Shown: positions 17,775 to 28,400 of the stretch, one piece after another
How positions within the stretch are numbered: position 1 is the stretch's first letter
How the letters are laid out: every line of letters starts with the position of its first letter
From: Prorocentrum cordatum
Lineage: Eukaryota; Sar; Dinophyceae; Prorocentrales; Prorocentraceae
Direction: 5' to 3'
DNA length: 41,000 bases
NCBI GenBank assembly: GCA_963575745.1
Contig: CAUYUJ010000670.1
Coordinates: forward strand, 80,001 to 121,000
The notes under the pieces: model-generated
What the model saw: the letters and a program-made list of their open reading frames with translations, nothing else
Told to the model about the DNA's origin: nothing
Databases searched by the model: none
Translations under genes and position numbers: made by a program

Positions 17775-18237
17775 CTTGTCTTCGCGGATGGATTTCCTTG
17801 ATTGGTGCTCGTAGGGAAAGGAGGAGAGAGGAGGAGGAGGACATGGAGGAGGAGGGCGACGGATGGAGGAAGAAACTACTTAAAGTCGTCGTAGTCGTCG
17901 GCGTCTCTCTCGGCCTCGTTCTCCACGTGGACTCGCTGACGCTCGGACATTGAAAAAGGACAATGTCTTTTACCGAAGTTTGCCATCATTATGCGATGCA
18001 CATATGGGGATATCCGCGTCGAGTAGTTATTTCGACCGCGCGGGACACACGAACACACACACATATTCACACTCACACTCACACTCACACTCACACTCAC
18101 ATTCGCACTCACTCAGACTCATACCATATTCACTCACACCCAGACTCACCCACACTCAGACTCACTCATGCTCTGCCTCGCCCTTCCTCACTCAGACTCA
18201 GCCAGACCACTTCCGCGCTCAGACTCAAACGCGCGTT
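17775..18237. repeat. Insertion in the satellite with a (CACTCA)n-type microsatellite
   Basis: Satellite text stops in CCCGTTCTTGTC and resumes at GATGATGTCTCAGGCGAGG. The inserted part has GAG-rich text, a GTCGTCGTAGTC patch, a small stem (GACATTG and CAATGTC near 17945-17967) and then CACACTCACACTCAGACTCA-type repeats from ~18044 to ~18230. No gene. Confidence 0.75.
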
Positions 18238-19266
18238 GTGATGATGTCTCAGGCGAGGCGTTTGTCTCAGCACTCCCAGGGGGGGCGCCAGGGGGTATAC
18301 CACAACAGGGCCGTTCGCGCCCAGGTCGGGGGGATGTCTCAGGCGGCTTGCCTGTTTGGGTACTCAACATTTTTCTCTTTCGGAACAGTTTCCGAGCATG
18401 TCTCGCGAGGCGCTGGGCTCAGCACTCCCAAGGGGGGCGCCAGTGGGTATTGCACGGGCCCGTTCGCGCCCTGATTAGGGGGTTGTCTCAGGCGGTTTGC
18501 CTGTTTGGGTGCTCATTTTTGTTTCTTTCTCGGAGCGGTTCCCAAGGATGTCTCAGGTGAGGCGCTGGCTTCAGCATTCCCAAGGTGGGACGCCAGGGCG
18601 TATTGCACGGGCCCGTTCGCGCCCAGATTGGGGGGATGTCTCAGGCGGTTTGCTTGTTTGGGTGCCCAACATCCTTCTCTTTCGGAATAGTTTCCGAGGA
18701 TGTCTCGGGCGAAGCATTGGCTTCAGTACTCCCAGGGGGGGGGGGGGGGGCGCCAGGGCGTATATCACAAGCCCGTTCGCGCCCATATTGGGGGGATATC
18801 TCAAGCGGTTTGCCTGTTTAGGTGCTCAATGTCATTTCTTTTCGGAACGGTTCCCAAGGATGTCTCAGGCGAGGCGCTGGTTTCAGCATTCCACAGGGGG
18901 GACGCCAGGGCGTATTGCACAGGCCCGTTTGCGCCCATATTGGGGGGATGTCTCAGCCGGTTTGCCTGCTTGGGTGCTCAGCACCCTTTGCTTTCGGAGC
19001 AGATTTGAAGGATGTCTCTAGCGAGGCGCGGATTCCAGCACCCCTACGGGGAAGCCGCCAGAGGGTATTGCATTCCTCCGTTCGCGCCAAAATGGCGGGG
19101 ATGTCTCGAGCGGGATGCCTGTTTCGGTGCCCTACATCCTCTGCTTTCGAAACATATTTGGAGGATGTCTCGAGCGAGGCGCTCATTTTCGCCGTCACCT
19201 GGGGCCAGATGTTGAGGATGTCTCAAGCGGTTTGCCGATTTTGCTGGCCAGACTCGTGGGCACAGA

Positions 19267-19391
19267 TTACCTAACAGCGAAGACTGATAGGTTTCTAGTA
19301 GGGTCAAGAGAGAGCATCATGACGCCCCAGGGGGGTCTGGGCGCGATCCGGGGGAGGATGCCGGGGATTGGTTTTTTAGCAAACAGTACAG
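19267..19391. other. Non-coding spacer between satellite and 73-bp array
   Basis: Short unique sequence; no signal recognised. Confidence 0.4.
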
Positions 19392-19735
19392 CACTTCGTG
19401 GTCTTCGAGTTCCCAGAACTCTATTCCTGGGCATGATTTTGAATACCCGGAGCGAACTGTAGGCCACTTCGTGTTCTTCGAGTTCCCAGAACTCCATTCC
19501 TGGGCATGATTTTGAATGCCCAGGGCCAACTGTAGGCCACTTCGTGGTCTTCGAGTTCCCAGAACTCCATTCCTGGGCATGAGTTTGAATGCCCGGAGCC
19601 AACCGTAGGCCACTTCGTGTTCTTCGAGTTCCCAGAACTCCATTCCTGGGCATGATTTTGAATGCCTGGAGCCAACTGTAGGCCTCTTCGTGTTCTTCGA
19701 GTTCCCAGAACTCCATTCTCGGGCCACATTTTCAA
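19392..19735. repeat. 73-bp tandem array (~4.7 copies)
   Basis: The anchor CACTTCGTG (CTCTTCGTG in the last copy) lies at 19392, 19465, 19538, 19611 and 19684, exactly 73 bp apart. The unit includes TTCGAGTTCCCAGAACTCCA and TTCCTGGGCATGATTTTGAA. Copies are nearly identical. The minus strand is open in all three frames; since 73 = 3x24+1, each frame passes through every phase of the unit. Confidence 0.95.
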
Positions 19736-20975
19736 AGCTGAGGCAGGCTGATGCTGAGGCTGAGGCAGGCTGAGGCTGAGGCAGGCTGAGGCTGAGGCCG
19801 AGGCTGAAGGCAGGCTGATGCTGAGGCTGAAGCAGGCTGAGGCTGATGCTGAGGCAGGCTGAGGCAGAGGAGGCTGAGGCTGAGGCAGGCTGAGGCTGAG
19901 GCTGAGGCAGGCTGAGGCTGAGGCTGAGGCTGAGGCTGAGGAGGCTGAGGCTGGCCGAGGCTGAAGGCAGACTGAGGCTGAGGCTGAGGCAGGCTGAGGC
20001 TGAGGCTGAGGCAGGCTGAGGCTGAGGCAGGCTGAGGCTGAGGCTGAGGCAGGCTGATGCTGAGGCAGGCTGAGGCTGAGGCTGAGGCTGAGGCTGATGC
20101 AGGCTGAGGCTGAGGCAGCTGAGGCTGAGGCTGAAGGCAGCTGAGGCTGAGGCTGAGGCTGAGGCTGAGGCTGCAGGCTGAGGCTGAGGCAGGCTGAGGC
20201 TGAGGCCGAGGCTGAAGGCAGACTGAGGCTGAGGCTGAAGCAGGCTGAGGCTGAGGCAGGCAGGCTGAGGCTGAGGCAGGCTGATGCTGAGGCAGGCTGA
20301 GGCTGAGGCTGAGGCTGATGCAGGCTGGCTGAGGGCTGAGGCTGAGGCTGAGGCTGAGGCTGAGGCTGCAGGCTGAGGCTGAGGCTGCAGGCTGAGGCTG
20401 AGGAGGCTGAGGCTGAGGCTGAGGCTGAGGCTGAGGCTGAGGCTGAGGCTGAGGCTGAGGCTGAGGCTGAGGCTGAGGCTGAGGCAGGCTGAGGCTGAGG
20501 CTGAGGCTGAGGCTGATGCAGGCTGCAGGCTGAGGCTGAGGCTGAGGCCGAGGCTGAAGGGACTGAGGCTGAGGCTGCAGGCTGAGGCTGAGGCTGAGGC
20601 AGGCTGGCTGAGGCTGAGGCTGAGGCTGAGGCTGCAGGCTGAGGCTGAGGCTGCTGAGGCAGGCTGAGGCTGAGGCTGCAGGCTGAGGCTGAGGCTGCAG
20701 GCGAGGCTGAGGCTGCAGAGCTGAGGCTGAGGCTGAAGCAGGCTGAGGCTGAGGCTGAGGCAGGCTGAGGCTGAGGCTGAGGCTGAGGCTGAGGCTGCTG
20801 AGGCAGGCTGAGGCTGAGGGCTGAGGCTGAGGCAGGCCTGAGGCTGAGGCAGGCTGAGGCTGAGGCCGAGGCTGAAGGCAGATTGAGGCTGAGGCTGAAG
20901 CAGGCTGAGGCTGAGGCTGAGGCAGGCTGAGGCTGATGCTGAGGCTGAGGCTGAGGCAGGCTGAGGCTGAGGCTG
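19736..20975. repeat. (GAGGCT)n hexamer minisatellite, ~1.24 kb
   Basis: GAGGCTGAGGCAGGCTGAGG-type text with variants GATGCT, GAGGCA, GAGGCCGAGGCTGAAGGCAG and GCAGGCT. Longer units repeat irregularly. The minus strand has no stop codons in the run and would encode QPQP/SASA/SLSL tracts, which I treat as a repeat artefact. Confidence 0.95.
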
Positions 20976-21140
20976 TGACTGCGACTGCCGTTGCCACTGC
21001 GACTGTCATCGCCACTGCGACTACGACTGCGAGAACAGCAGAATTCTATAACTGGTTCTCATCTGAATCCTAAGGGGAATGCTTCCAGATATGCTCCTAC
21101 ACATCGCTGTCAGGTTGCTTTGCCGAGATAAATGTCTTCA
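20976..21140. other. Non-coding spacer
   Basis: GACTGCGACTGC-like triplets and then unique AT-richer text; no gene. Confidence 0.4.
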
Positions 21141-21144
21141 GGAT

Positions 21145-21400
21145 GCAGCACGAGGCCACAGGAGGCTCCAAGAGGCCACAGGACGTGCCAGGAGGTAGCA
21201 GACTGCCATAGGAGGCTACAGGAGTCTCCAGGAGGCCCCAGGAGGCCCCAGGAGGCTCCAGGAGGCTCCAGGAGGCTCCAGGATGCAGCAGGAGGCCACA
21301 GGAGGCCACAGGGAGCGCCAGGAGGCACCAGGAGGCCCTGAAGGCACCAGGGGGCCCCAAGAGTCCCCAGGAGCAGGAGGCATCAGAATGCCACAGGAGT
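21145..21400 (-). repeat. CCAGGAGGC microrepeat field
   Basis: AGGAGGCCCCAGGAGGCTCC-type units over ~250 bp. It has the same polarity as 11045-11270, opposite to the CCTCTTGG fields. Confidence 0.8.
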
Positions 21401-21684
21401 GGTTCCAATCTCATGTGTTGTACGTCTACTTCTATAGATTGTGCTTCCCCTGGAGCACGAATCCTCGGTGTTCTACGTATATTTCGGAAGATGTTGCCTC
21501 CCTTGGGGCACGAGTCCTTGGTATTTTACGCGTGCTCCTACAGCTTGCCCTTCTCCTGCGGCTCTAATCCGCAGTGTTCTATGTACGTCTGTTCCTCTAT
21601 ATGGTCCAGGGCTTGGGCCCCCCCCCAATGCTGATGCCATTGGGCCCCCCCCCCCGCGCGATGGTCCCCCCCGCCCCCCCCTGT
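21401..21684. other. Non-coding, short repeats
   Basis: GGGCACGAGTCCTTGGTATT-like text recurs loosely around 21450-21570 (GCACGAATCCTCGGTGTTCT and variants, ~60-bp steps, 2-3 copies), followed by C-runs. No gene. Confidence 0.4.
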
Positions 21685-21836
21685 GGGCGTGGCGTGGTGC
21701 TGCGCTGCGGTGCCCCCCCCCCCTGTGGATGTGGTGTGGTGCTGTGGTGGTTCAGAAGTGGGCGTGGCGTGGTGCTGCGCTGCGGTGCCCCCCTCCCCCC
21801 CCCTGTGGATGTGGTGTGGTGCTGTGGTGGTTCAGA
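21685..21836. repeat. 75-bp tandem duplication
   Basis: GGGCGTGGCGTGGTGCTGCG, a C-run and CTGTGGATGTGGTGTGGTGC occur at 21685 and again at 21760. The copies differ mainly in the C-run length. Confidence 0.85.
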
Positions 21837-22072
21837 GGTCGTCGTCGTCGTCCTCGTCGTCCTCGTCGTCCTCGTCGTCCTCGTCGTCGCCGTCATCGTC
21901 GTCGTCGTCGTCGCCGTCATCGTCGTCGTCACCGTCGTCATCGTCGTCATCGTCGTCGTCGCCGCCGCCGCCGACGGCGTCGCCGCCGCCGCAGCCGTCG
22001 GCGTCGTCGTCGTCGTGGTCTCGTCGTCGTCGTCGCCGTCGTCGTAGTCGTCGCCGTCGTCCTCGTCGCCGC

Positions 22073-22130
<58 letters not shown>

Positions 22131-22132
22131 TC
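21837..22132. repeat. TCG/GTC trinucleotide microsatellite (~295 bp)
   Basis: Runs of GTC/TCG with TCC, GCC, GCA and TAG interruptions. It is open in most frames (poly-Ser, poly-Val, poly-Arg; poly-Asp and poly-Thr on the minus strand). Not a gene. Confidence 0.95.
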
Positions 22133-22133
22133 T

Positions 22134-22203
22134 TGGACCATACCATCTGGGGGGAGGGGGGCCGAGGAATCCTGGGACCATACCATCTGGGGGGGGGGGC
22201 CGT
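22134..22203. repeat. Two-copy GGACCATACCATCTGGGG repeat
   Basis: Copies begin at about 22135 and 22177 (period 42 bp), each ending in a G-run and GGCCG. Confidence 0.8.
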
Positions 22204-22224
22204 GAACCCTCGACCCTGGATCAT

Positions 22225-22355
22225 GTATTGGGCCTCTCCTGGGGCGCCTCAGGAGGAAACTGGAAACCCCAAGAGGCCACAGAAGGCCCGAAGAGGCTCC
22301 AGGAGGCCCCAGGAAACCCCAGGAGGTTGCAGGAGGCCCCCGAAGGCCCCAGGCT
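22225..22355 (-). repeat. CCAGGAGGC microrepeat patch
   Basis: Units such as GAGGCTCCAGGAGGCCCCAG. Short and degenerate. Confidence 0.65.
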
Positions 22356-22445
22356 CATGCGCAGAGACGCGTTCGTATTACTGAGATTGGTTCACACTCC
22401 AACTCATTTACAGTTAGATTCATTCCCAGACCGTCAATATTAAGC

Positions 22446-22485
22446 CCGTGAGTTTTCGGAAACTCTTGCGCCTAGAAACTCACGG
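22446..22485. repeat. 10-bp perfect stem-loop
   Basis: CCGTGAGTTT (22446-22455) pairs with AAACTCACGG (22476-22485); 20-nt loop. It could act as an RNA hairpin, but no neighbouring gene gives it a role. Confidence 0.6.
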
Positions 22486-22489
22486 CGGA

Positions 22490-23092
22490 CAGGTCCATGC
22501 TAATCGATATCAATATGGGGGTCCACGCAGTGAATAATTACATGGTTTCTTGCCGTTTGCCTGGCAGGCGCATCGCTTCCTCTACCCAATCACATGTGTC
22601 CCCAGCAGGCCGAACGCGTTTCGGAACGGGTGCGTTGCGTCCACTAGTCCAATTGAAACAGGTGCTGGCGCAGAGAGATCAGTCGTCATGGTGATTTGAG
22701 TTGGTGTGCTGAGGAGGCTGGCAGTCCAGTTTCTTGCGATAATTCCTGCATTTTGTATTGACCGCTCCCACGCCTGATTGCCGCAGCGCTTGCAGGCTTT
22801 CATCCCAGTCCAGATCGCAGTCTGGCCCAGCTCCACAGCCGAAGGCACCCAGATGGTCGTTGAGCTTGAGCTGACGGACCGAGCTTCTCGACGCTTTGCT
22901 GTCTCACGGTCCTATTCTTGGCGTTGTCATAATAAGTTATGGATCAATCAGCGCAGGGTGGTTGGCCATGTTGGTATCATTCTGGGCATACCTGTTAGGG
23001 ACCATGCCGCCACACGTACTCATCGCCAGGGCCCCTGCGCACATGGGAAGCATCGTGGAGTTCTTTTGAAAGTGTTTTGCGGGGCGTCTTGA
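22490..23092. other. Unrecognised sequence with modest frames on both strands
   Basis: The + strand has a frame at 22778-23092 (104 codons) and the minus strand one at 22582-22848 (88 codons, with ACKRCGNQAW, a possible CxxC pair). Composition is less repetitive than the surroundings, so this may be a decayed gene or transposon fragment. I recognise no domain and cannot choose a strand. Confidence 0.3.
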
Positions 23093-23290
23093 GGGATTCT
23101 TGGTGGTCTCTTACGGCCTCTTGGAGGCCTCTGGTGGCCTTTGGACCATCTCGGGGGCCTGCTGGCGGTATCGGGGGCCCTCTTCATGGAAACGGTTCGC
23201 GAAATGGCATTTCAGGTTCGCCTATTGGGCTCTTTTTTGGGCATCGGGGGCCGTGATGGGGCGATCTTGGGGGCCTCTTGGGCCACGATC
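23093..23290 (+). repeat. GGCCTCTTGG microrepeat patch
   Basis: TTACGGCCTCTTGGAGGCCT and GGGGGCCTCTTGGGCC units with unique text between. Confidence 0.6.
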
Positions 23291-24250
23291 CTCTGGCTGA
23301 TAAGGTGCATTTGTTCACGTCACACAGAGACATACAGTCCGTCAGTGATGTTGTCTTCTTGGGCTGGCCGACGGCCTCCAACACGCGCCCAAGTGAGGCC
23401 ATTTGAGGCTAGTTTCGAAGTGTGGGATCCGTACCACGGTCCCGAGCACTCAAAAGAACAAGTCGCGCGGGGATTCCCAGTAGCGCGCGGGAGCGCCCGT
23501 GAGCGCCCAGAGCACGTGGCCCCGGCCCCTGACAGAGTATCTATTATATTCGATACAAGAAATTCGGGCTGACTTGAGGGAAAACCATTTCGTGCTTCGG
23601 GACAAGGTGGTGGACATTCTCCAATCAGCGCTCGTTCTGAAGGGCCGTGAGGAAGGATATGGGATATGGTGAATGCGGCCGCCGATTTCGGTTGTCCCTT
23701 GGGTGTGTGGGCTCTTGGCCTGTGGTTCATGGAATGCCGGATTCAGGCCGAGAGAAGAAATCGCAGGATAGGGAGTATGGTGGACATCGTATAACGTAGA
23801 AAGTATAAGAAGTGCCGGGAGTGCAGATGTCGGAGGAGATGCAGGGAGTTTAGAGAGCGTTACGAGCGCCGTGATTGTGGAGAGTGTGTAGAGCGCGGGA
23901 GGGATAGGGCGTGTAGCGATTGTATAGGGTGTGGACGTTGTAGAGCGCGTCGAAAGTACAAGTCATGTGGAGAACGTCGCGTGAACAATTGGATGTGTAT
24001 GGTGGCGAAGGTGGGTGCAGTGAGCGACGAGAGTGTATCTGTACAATGCCCATAGTGCGCACATAGCGTACATCGTGTTGGGTGTAGCCCGGGTGGTGCA
24101 GAGAGGGTCGTGTGCACAAGTTGTATCATGTGTAGAATATGTGGCAGGACGTAGAGCGTATCACATGCAGATCGCATGGAGCGTAGAGAAAGCCTATCGC
24201 GCACATATTGTTGATTGGTTGGGGAGTTTGTTTAGAGCGCGCGGTTTCCA
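23291..24250. other. No gene recognised; degenerate TGTAGAGCG-rich text from ~23850
   Basis: About 960 bp without a convincing frame. From ~23850 to ~24190 short words such as GTGTAGAGCG, GTTGTAGAGCGC and ACGTAGAGCG recur irregularly, giving open but repetitive frames. A very diverged short tandem repeat is likely. Confidence 0.4.
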
Positions 24251-24257
24251 GAGAGAG

Positions 24258-24338
24258 AGAGAGAGAGAGAGAAAAAGAAAGAAAGAAAGAAAGAAATAAA
24301 GAAATAAATACAGAAATAAAGAGAGAGAGAGAGAGAGT
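24258..24338. repeat. (GA)n / (GAAA)n microsatellite
   Basis: GAGAGAGA run, then GAAAGAAAGAAA and AAATAAAG units, then a second GA run. Confidence 0.95.
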
Positions 24339-24479
24339 AGCTATCGAAGACGCATACGGCGAATCACCGCCGCCCCCTGTCTTTTTGGAAGCGCCTATGT
24401 GGCCGAACGTTGAGGCCAGATCTGCCAAGCTATCGGACCATGTGTTCCCCGAATCGGTTTGGAAAGCCTTCGGGGAACA

Positions 24480-25765
24480 CGTGGGCATCTTGAAGGTCAT
24501 CTTGGCCGCCTGGAGGCCATTTTGACCTTTTCGGGCCTTCTTGGAGGACGTCTTGAAGGGCTCTTGGGCCGTTTTGGAGGTCACCTTGAGCGTGTTGGAG
24601 GCCTCTTCGGCCGTCTTGGGGGCCTCTTGGGGCCGTCTTGGGCCTCTTGGGCGATCTTTGGGGGCATGTGGACCGTCTCGGGCCGTCGGAAGGCCAAACA
24701 ACAAGCAAATGCCACAATCCTTCAAACACTCATGGGAAATCAATGATTTGGGCCTTGTCGGGCCTTCCTGGAGGCCCTCTTGGGGGCCTCTTGGGCCGTC
24801 TTGGGCCATCTTAGTGCCATCTTCGGCCGTCTTGGTTGGCCCCTGGCCCGTCCGACGCCGTCTGGAGCCGTTTGGGCGGCCTCTCTGGGCCGATTTGGGG
24901 CCCTCTTGGAATGCTCCAGGGCCGTCTTGGAGGCCATCTTGGGCGTCTTAAAAGCCTCCTGGGCCGTCTTGGGAGCCCCTTGGGGCCGTCTTGGGGGCCT
25001 CTTGGGCCGTTCTGGGGCCATCTTGGAGGCCTCTTGGGAGATCCTTGGGCGATCTTTGGGTGCTTTTGGGCCGTATCGGGCCGTCGGAAGGCCGAAACGA
25101 AGCAAACATCAGAATCCTTCGAACACGTAGGACAAATCAGTGTTTTTGTTATTTTTCTGGCCTTCCTGGAGGCCCTCTTGTCTTGGAGGCCGCTTGGGCT
25201 GTCTTGGGCCAGCCTCGAGCCAACTTCGGCCATCTTGGTGGGCTCCTGGCCCAGCTGACGCCGTCGGAAGCCGTTCGGGGGCCCTTTCGGGGCCGACTTG
25301 GGGCCCTCTTGGGGTGCTCCGGGGCCGTTTTGGATGCCATCTTGGGTGTCTTGGAGGCCTCTTGGGTCGTCGTTGTGCCCTCTTGGGGCCGTCTTGGAGG
25401 CCTCTTGGGCAGTCCTGAGACCATCTTGGAGGCCTCTTGGGCGCTGTGGGTGCGATCTTGGGGGCCTCTTGGGTCGCCTTGGGGCGTCGGAAAGCCGAGA
25501 AGAAGCGAATGTCAACATCCTTCAAAAACCTGAGGAAAATCAATGTCTGTGGCCTCTTCAGGCCCTCCTGGAGGACCTCTTGGAGGCCTCTTGGGCCGTC
25601 TTGGAGGCCTCTGGGGAGCCTCTTGGGCCGTCCTCGGCCGTCTTGGACTCTCTTGGGCCGTATTGGAGGCCGTCTAGGACCATTTTGGGCGGACTTGGAG
25701 GCCATCTTGGACCATCTTGGAGGTCATCTTGGGCCATCTTCGCGATTGTTTGAGGATGTCCCCAG
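24480..25765 (+). repeat. GGCCTCTTGGGCCGTCTTGG array with a ~400-bp higher-order unit
   Basis: The microrepeats carry a conserved non-microrepeat box (CGTCGGAAGGCC, AAGCAAA, ATCCTTC-AA-AC, AAATCA-TG) at 24684, 25082 and 25485, i.e. steps of 398 and 403 bp. The array is therefore three higher-order units of about 400 bp. A related box is visible at ~1209-1260. Long frames on both strands encode only the repeat. Confidence 0.8.
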
Positions 25766-26054
25766 CGAAACGGCCGTTTTGGGGGCTTTGCAGCCGCCTC
25801 TGGGCAAGCGTCCCGGGACCCCGGCGGGACGCGCCGGAGCACCAGGGGGAGTCCTTTTGGAAAAAGAACCAACACCGAAACCGTAAGAAGTTCAGCACGC
25901 CAGGCACCCCTGTGATGACTCGACAGGGGGCGGCGGACCGAATGGCCTTTGGCCCATCCCGCCACCGTGCCTGCGCTGCGGGTCAGAGTTTTCGTTGGGG
26001 TCTCCTCCTCTTCCTCATCTCTCGCGCCCCCGCGGGTGTCCTGGCTAAGCAATT
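25766..26054. other. Non-coding; holds a dispersed short repeat (25944-25987)
   Basis: CCTTTGGCCCATCCCGCCAC, then CGTGCCTGCGCTGCGGGTC, pairs with 9280-9322. I see no LTR-like terminal sequence here that could bound the copia-like element to the right. Confidence 0.5.
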
Positions 26055-26534
26055 ATGGCAACCCGTGAGGCCCCGCCTCTGAAGGCCGCCCCCCTCGCCC
26101 CGACCTCGACCGACGGCCGCTCAACGCGGGCCCCAGGCCCGTCCCTGGGTCCATCACGCCGTATCCGCGCCCTCGCGGTCTGGATCCTGGGGCGCCCCGA
26201 CTCGCGTGGTCCGGGGGGTCGCGGATGGGCACCCCGCTCCCCACAGCGCTTCAGATCCTCATCGCGGAACTCCAACCAGGACCACCATCGCGGGCGCTCC
26301 CACACCAGGAGTGAGAGACGCGGCAGCCGATCCACATCTCGCGGCCGCAGCCGATTACCCTTCACCCGCGACCGCGTGCGATCCCCAGCGGCGACACTGT
26401 GCAATCGAAGACGTGATCGAGCCTATGAGACGCGCGAGAGGTTCCTCCTTCTAGCCGACACATCACTGTGGCATCTACGTTTTGATGTGGATATCATTAC
26501 CTGTCCAGTTCACCACCAATTTGTACAAAAATAA
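26055..26534 (+). pseudogene. Arg/Ser-rich frame upstream of the protease, possible gag-pol linker
   Basis: 159 codons rich in RS, RG and RD dipeptides (RSHTRSERRGSRSTSRGRSR), with no CCHC zinc knuckle. Position before the protease suggests the end of gag or a basic linker. It could equally be unrelated GC-rich sequence. Confidence 0.3.
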
Positions 26535-26699
26535 TGAATCCTCGTATTGCCAAGGTGAACATGTCGACGTGCCTGAGACGTTACCATATTGGTGGCTGGA
26601 AGAGAGCACACACGCGCTGCGTAACAGTCAGAGTGGGACACAACGCTTGCACGACGAGCTCGCGCAGACCTCCAGACTTACCATGGTGCTTGACCTACC

Positions 26700-27060
26700 G
26701 CCGACACAACATTGCGTCGGTGGCAACGCCCGCATCTGTTCTAGGACAACGCCACGGTCCACAGCAACGCTGTCACGAACATGGATATTGGATTGCGGCT
26801 CCGCCCACCACATCCAAGACAAGGCATACCTTCAATCGCACGAAACCACTCACGTGCATCAAGGACGAGAACATACATTCGAAACAGCCAACGGTGTCCG
26901 CATCGTCAACGAACACATCCACCTCACACAACTGCATTTTCGAATATCTAGTTCGGCACTGCAATGAACGACGGCCCATCGGTATTATTTTCAGGACGAC
27001 TGGTACAGGAGGACGGTTCCAGGCAGATCTGGGGCCCGCAGCTTGGTTACCTACTACTGG
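26700..27060 (+). pseudogene. copia-like aspartic protease and following linker
   Basis: SRTWILDCGSAHHI in frame 1 carries the protease active-site Asp at 26791-26793 (LDCGSA in place of LDSGAS). The frame stays open with ETANGVRIVNEH to TGA at 26965-26967. The next conserved element, LFSGRLVQEDGS and IWGPQLGYLLLDPRG, is in frame 0 from ~26976 and ends at a stop near 27074. The protease would cleave the Gag-Pol polyprotein. Confidence 0.7.
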
Positions 27061-27411
27061 ACCCTCGTGGTCAATAGTGCAGACTCAACGTCAACAGCCG
27101 CATTCCAGAGCTCGACTTCAGCGATGTACGAAAAAATTGGCCGCCTCATTTGTGTGCCACTACCTGCATCCCGACGGTGTCGACGCGCACGGCAACGGAA
27201 CGACGACAGTTCGTTTCTACTCACAAGCAAATGTTGCGAGGATGATCCGAGTGCCCTCGGAGACACACCCGCATTCAGGCGTAGTGCTACGGCGCCGGTG
27301 GGCACACCTACATTCGCAACGGATCGGACTGATTCGATGTCTAGCACAGTTGCGCCGGTGGGGACACCCGCACATGTGCGACCTGGAAGACCACGTCCAC
27401 CCATCGATCCA

Positions 27412-28400
27412 TCACTTTACATTACTCACAGTCCCAAACACCCCGATTGTGAGATCTGTGCACGCATTCTGGTACACAACACACCATGCCGACGCCAACG
27501 CCGACCCAACCCACCAACGGACCCACTATGGATGACATTCAGTACGAGGCGTTCGTGCCCAAACGATTCGGCGAGGCTCTGAGTGGTGGCCACGTCGCCC
27601 TTGAAGCAGACGACGCATTTGACAAATATGGCGACAAACGCGCCCTGGTCGTGCTGGACAAGTTCACGGGCACTATCATGGCGCGCCCCGCGAAGCACAA
27701 GGACGCCGAGACTACCGAGGCATCCATTCTAGAATTTCTCGCCCCGAATGAAGAAGTGCAACGCATTTGTGCAGACAGCCCGGGGGGGTCGCAGAAAGCA
27801 TGCCGCCCACTGGGCTGGCGACGCGACGCCATCACACCACATCGGTCACAAACCCATGGCATGGTCGAGCGCGCGGCCAAGTCCGTTATACAGGGCACCC
27901 GAGCGGTGCTCCACAATTCTGTATTGGGTCACGAATGGTGGAGGGAAGCTTTGCAGGCGTGGTGTTGCGGCCGCAATTTTACTTCTCGACCCTGCCACAG
28001 CATTGCTGCCTCTCTGGAGGCACACGCAGACTTCACATCACATGAAGTTCGCTTTGGAGAATCCTTTCAGGGACACATTGTTCCTCTTGGTACTCGCATC
28101 TTCTGGAAATGCCTGAGCCCGCGCATCAGCGAGTCCGCAGCGAAGTTTGGCGAGACCACGCGAGAGGGGCTGTTCATGGGATGCAAGCTCCATCCTGGTG
28201 GGCGTCAGTGCGGCGACTACCTCGCCATCGACGCGGCCGCGCGCGCCGGGCATCCCGACGGGGAACATTGTCATGCACATCGTGCAAAGAACATCGCGAT
28301 CCCAGAAAGGAGGCGCGTTTTCCCTGTCAGAGAAGATCTTCTACGACATCACAATCCAGGAGCACTGCGTCGATATCTTTCCAAACGCCCCGACCATTAA
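27412..28400 (+). pseudogene. copia-like integrase (HHCC zinc finger and catalytic core)
   Basis: The zinc motif HSPKHPDCEIC lies in frame 1 (His 27427 and 27439, Cys 27448 and 27457; codon starts). The catalytic core is in frame 0 of the 27486-28400 frame: VALEADDAFDKYG (first Asp ~27609-27614), VVLDKFTG, RICADSPGG (Asp 27774-27776) and GMVERAAKS (Glu 27867-27869). The second Asp and the Glu are 31 codons apart, a little shorter than the usual D,D-35-E, so a small deletion is likely. A C-terminal SH3-like region (GHIVPLGTRIFWK, GLFMGCKLHPGG) follows. Confidence 0.8.

Larger units (their letters stand above)
17562..19266. repeat. ~152-bp satellite array, right part
   Basis: Monomer anchors (GTTCGCGCC or a near variant) at about 17619, 18312, 18462, 18614, 18775, 18926 and 19080 (steps of ~150-161 bp). 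Type-B monomers run to ~18960 and type A from there to the end. The right end text (CCAGATGTTGAGGATGTCTC, then TGGCCAGACTCGTGGGCACA) also occurs at 10970-11035. A ~460-bp insertion at 17775-18237 interrupts the array. Confidence 0.9.

Noticed and set aside
18044-18230. CRISPR-like regular repeat
   Set aside because: It is an irregular CACTCA microsatellite without unique spacers, in a eukaryotic genome.
19732-21015. 427-codon minus-strand frame rich in QPQP/SASA/SLSL
   Set aside because: It is the translation of the hexamer minisatellite. All frames on that strand look alike and there is no non-repeat domain.
24126-25705. Several 100-235-codon frames on both strands in the microrepeat field
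   Set aside because: They encode only the repeat unit in each frame, and both strands are equally open.
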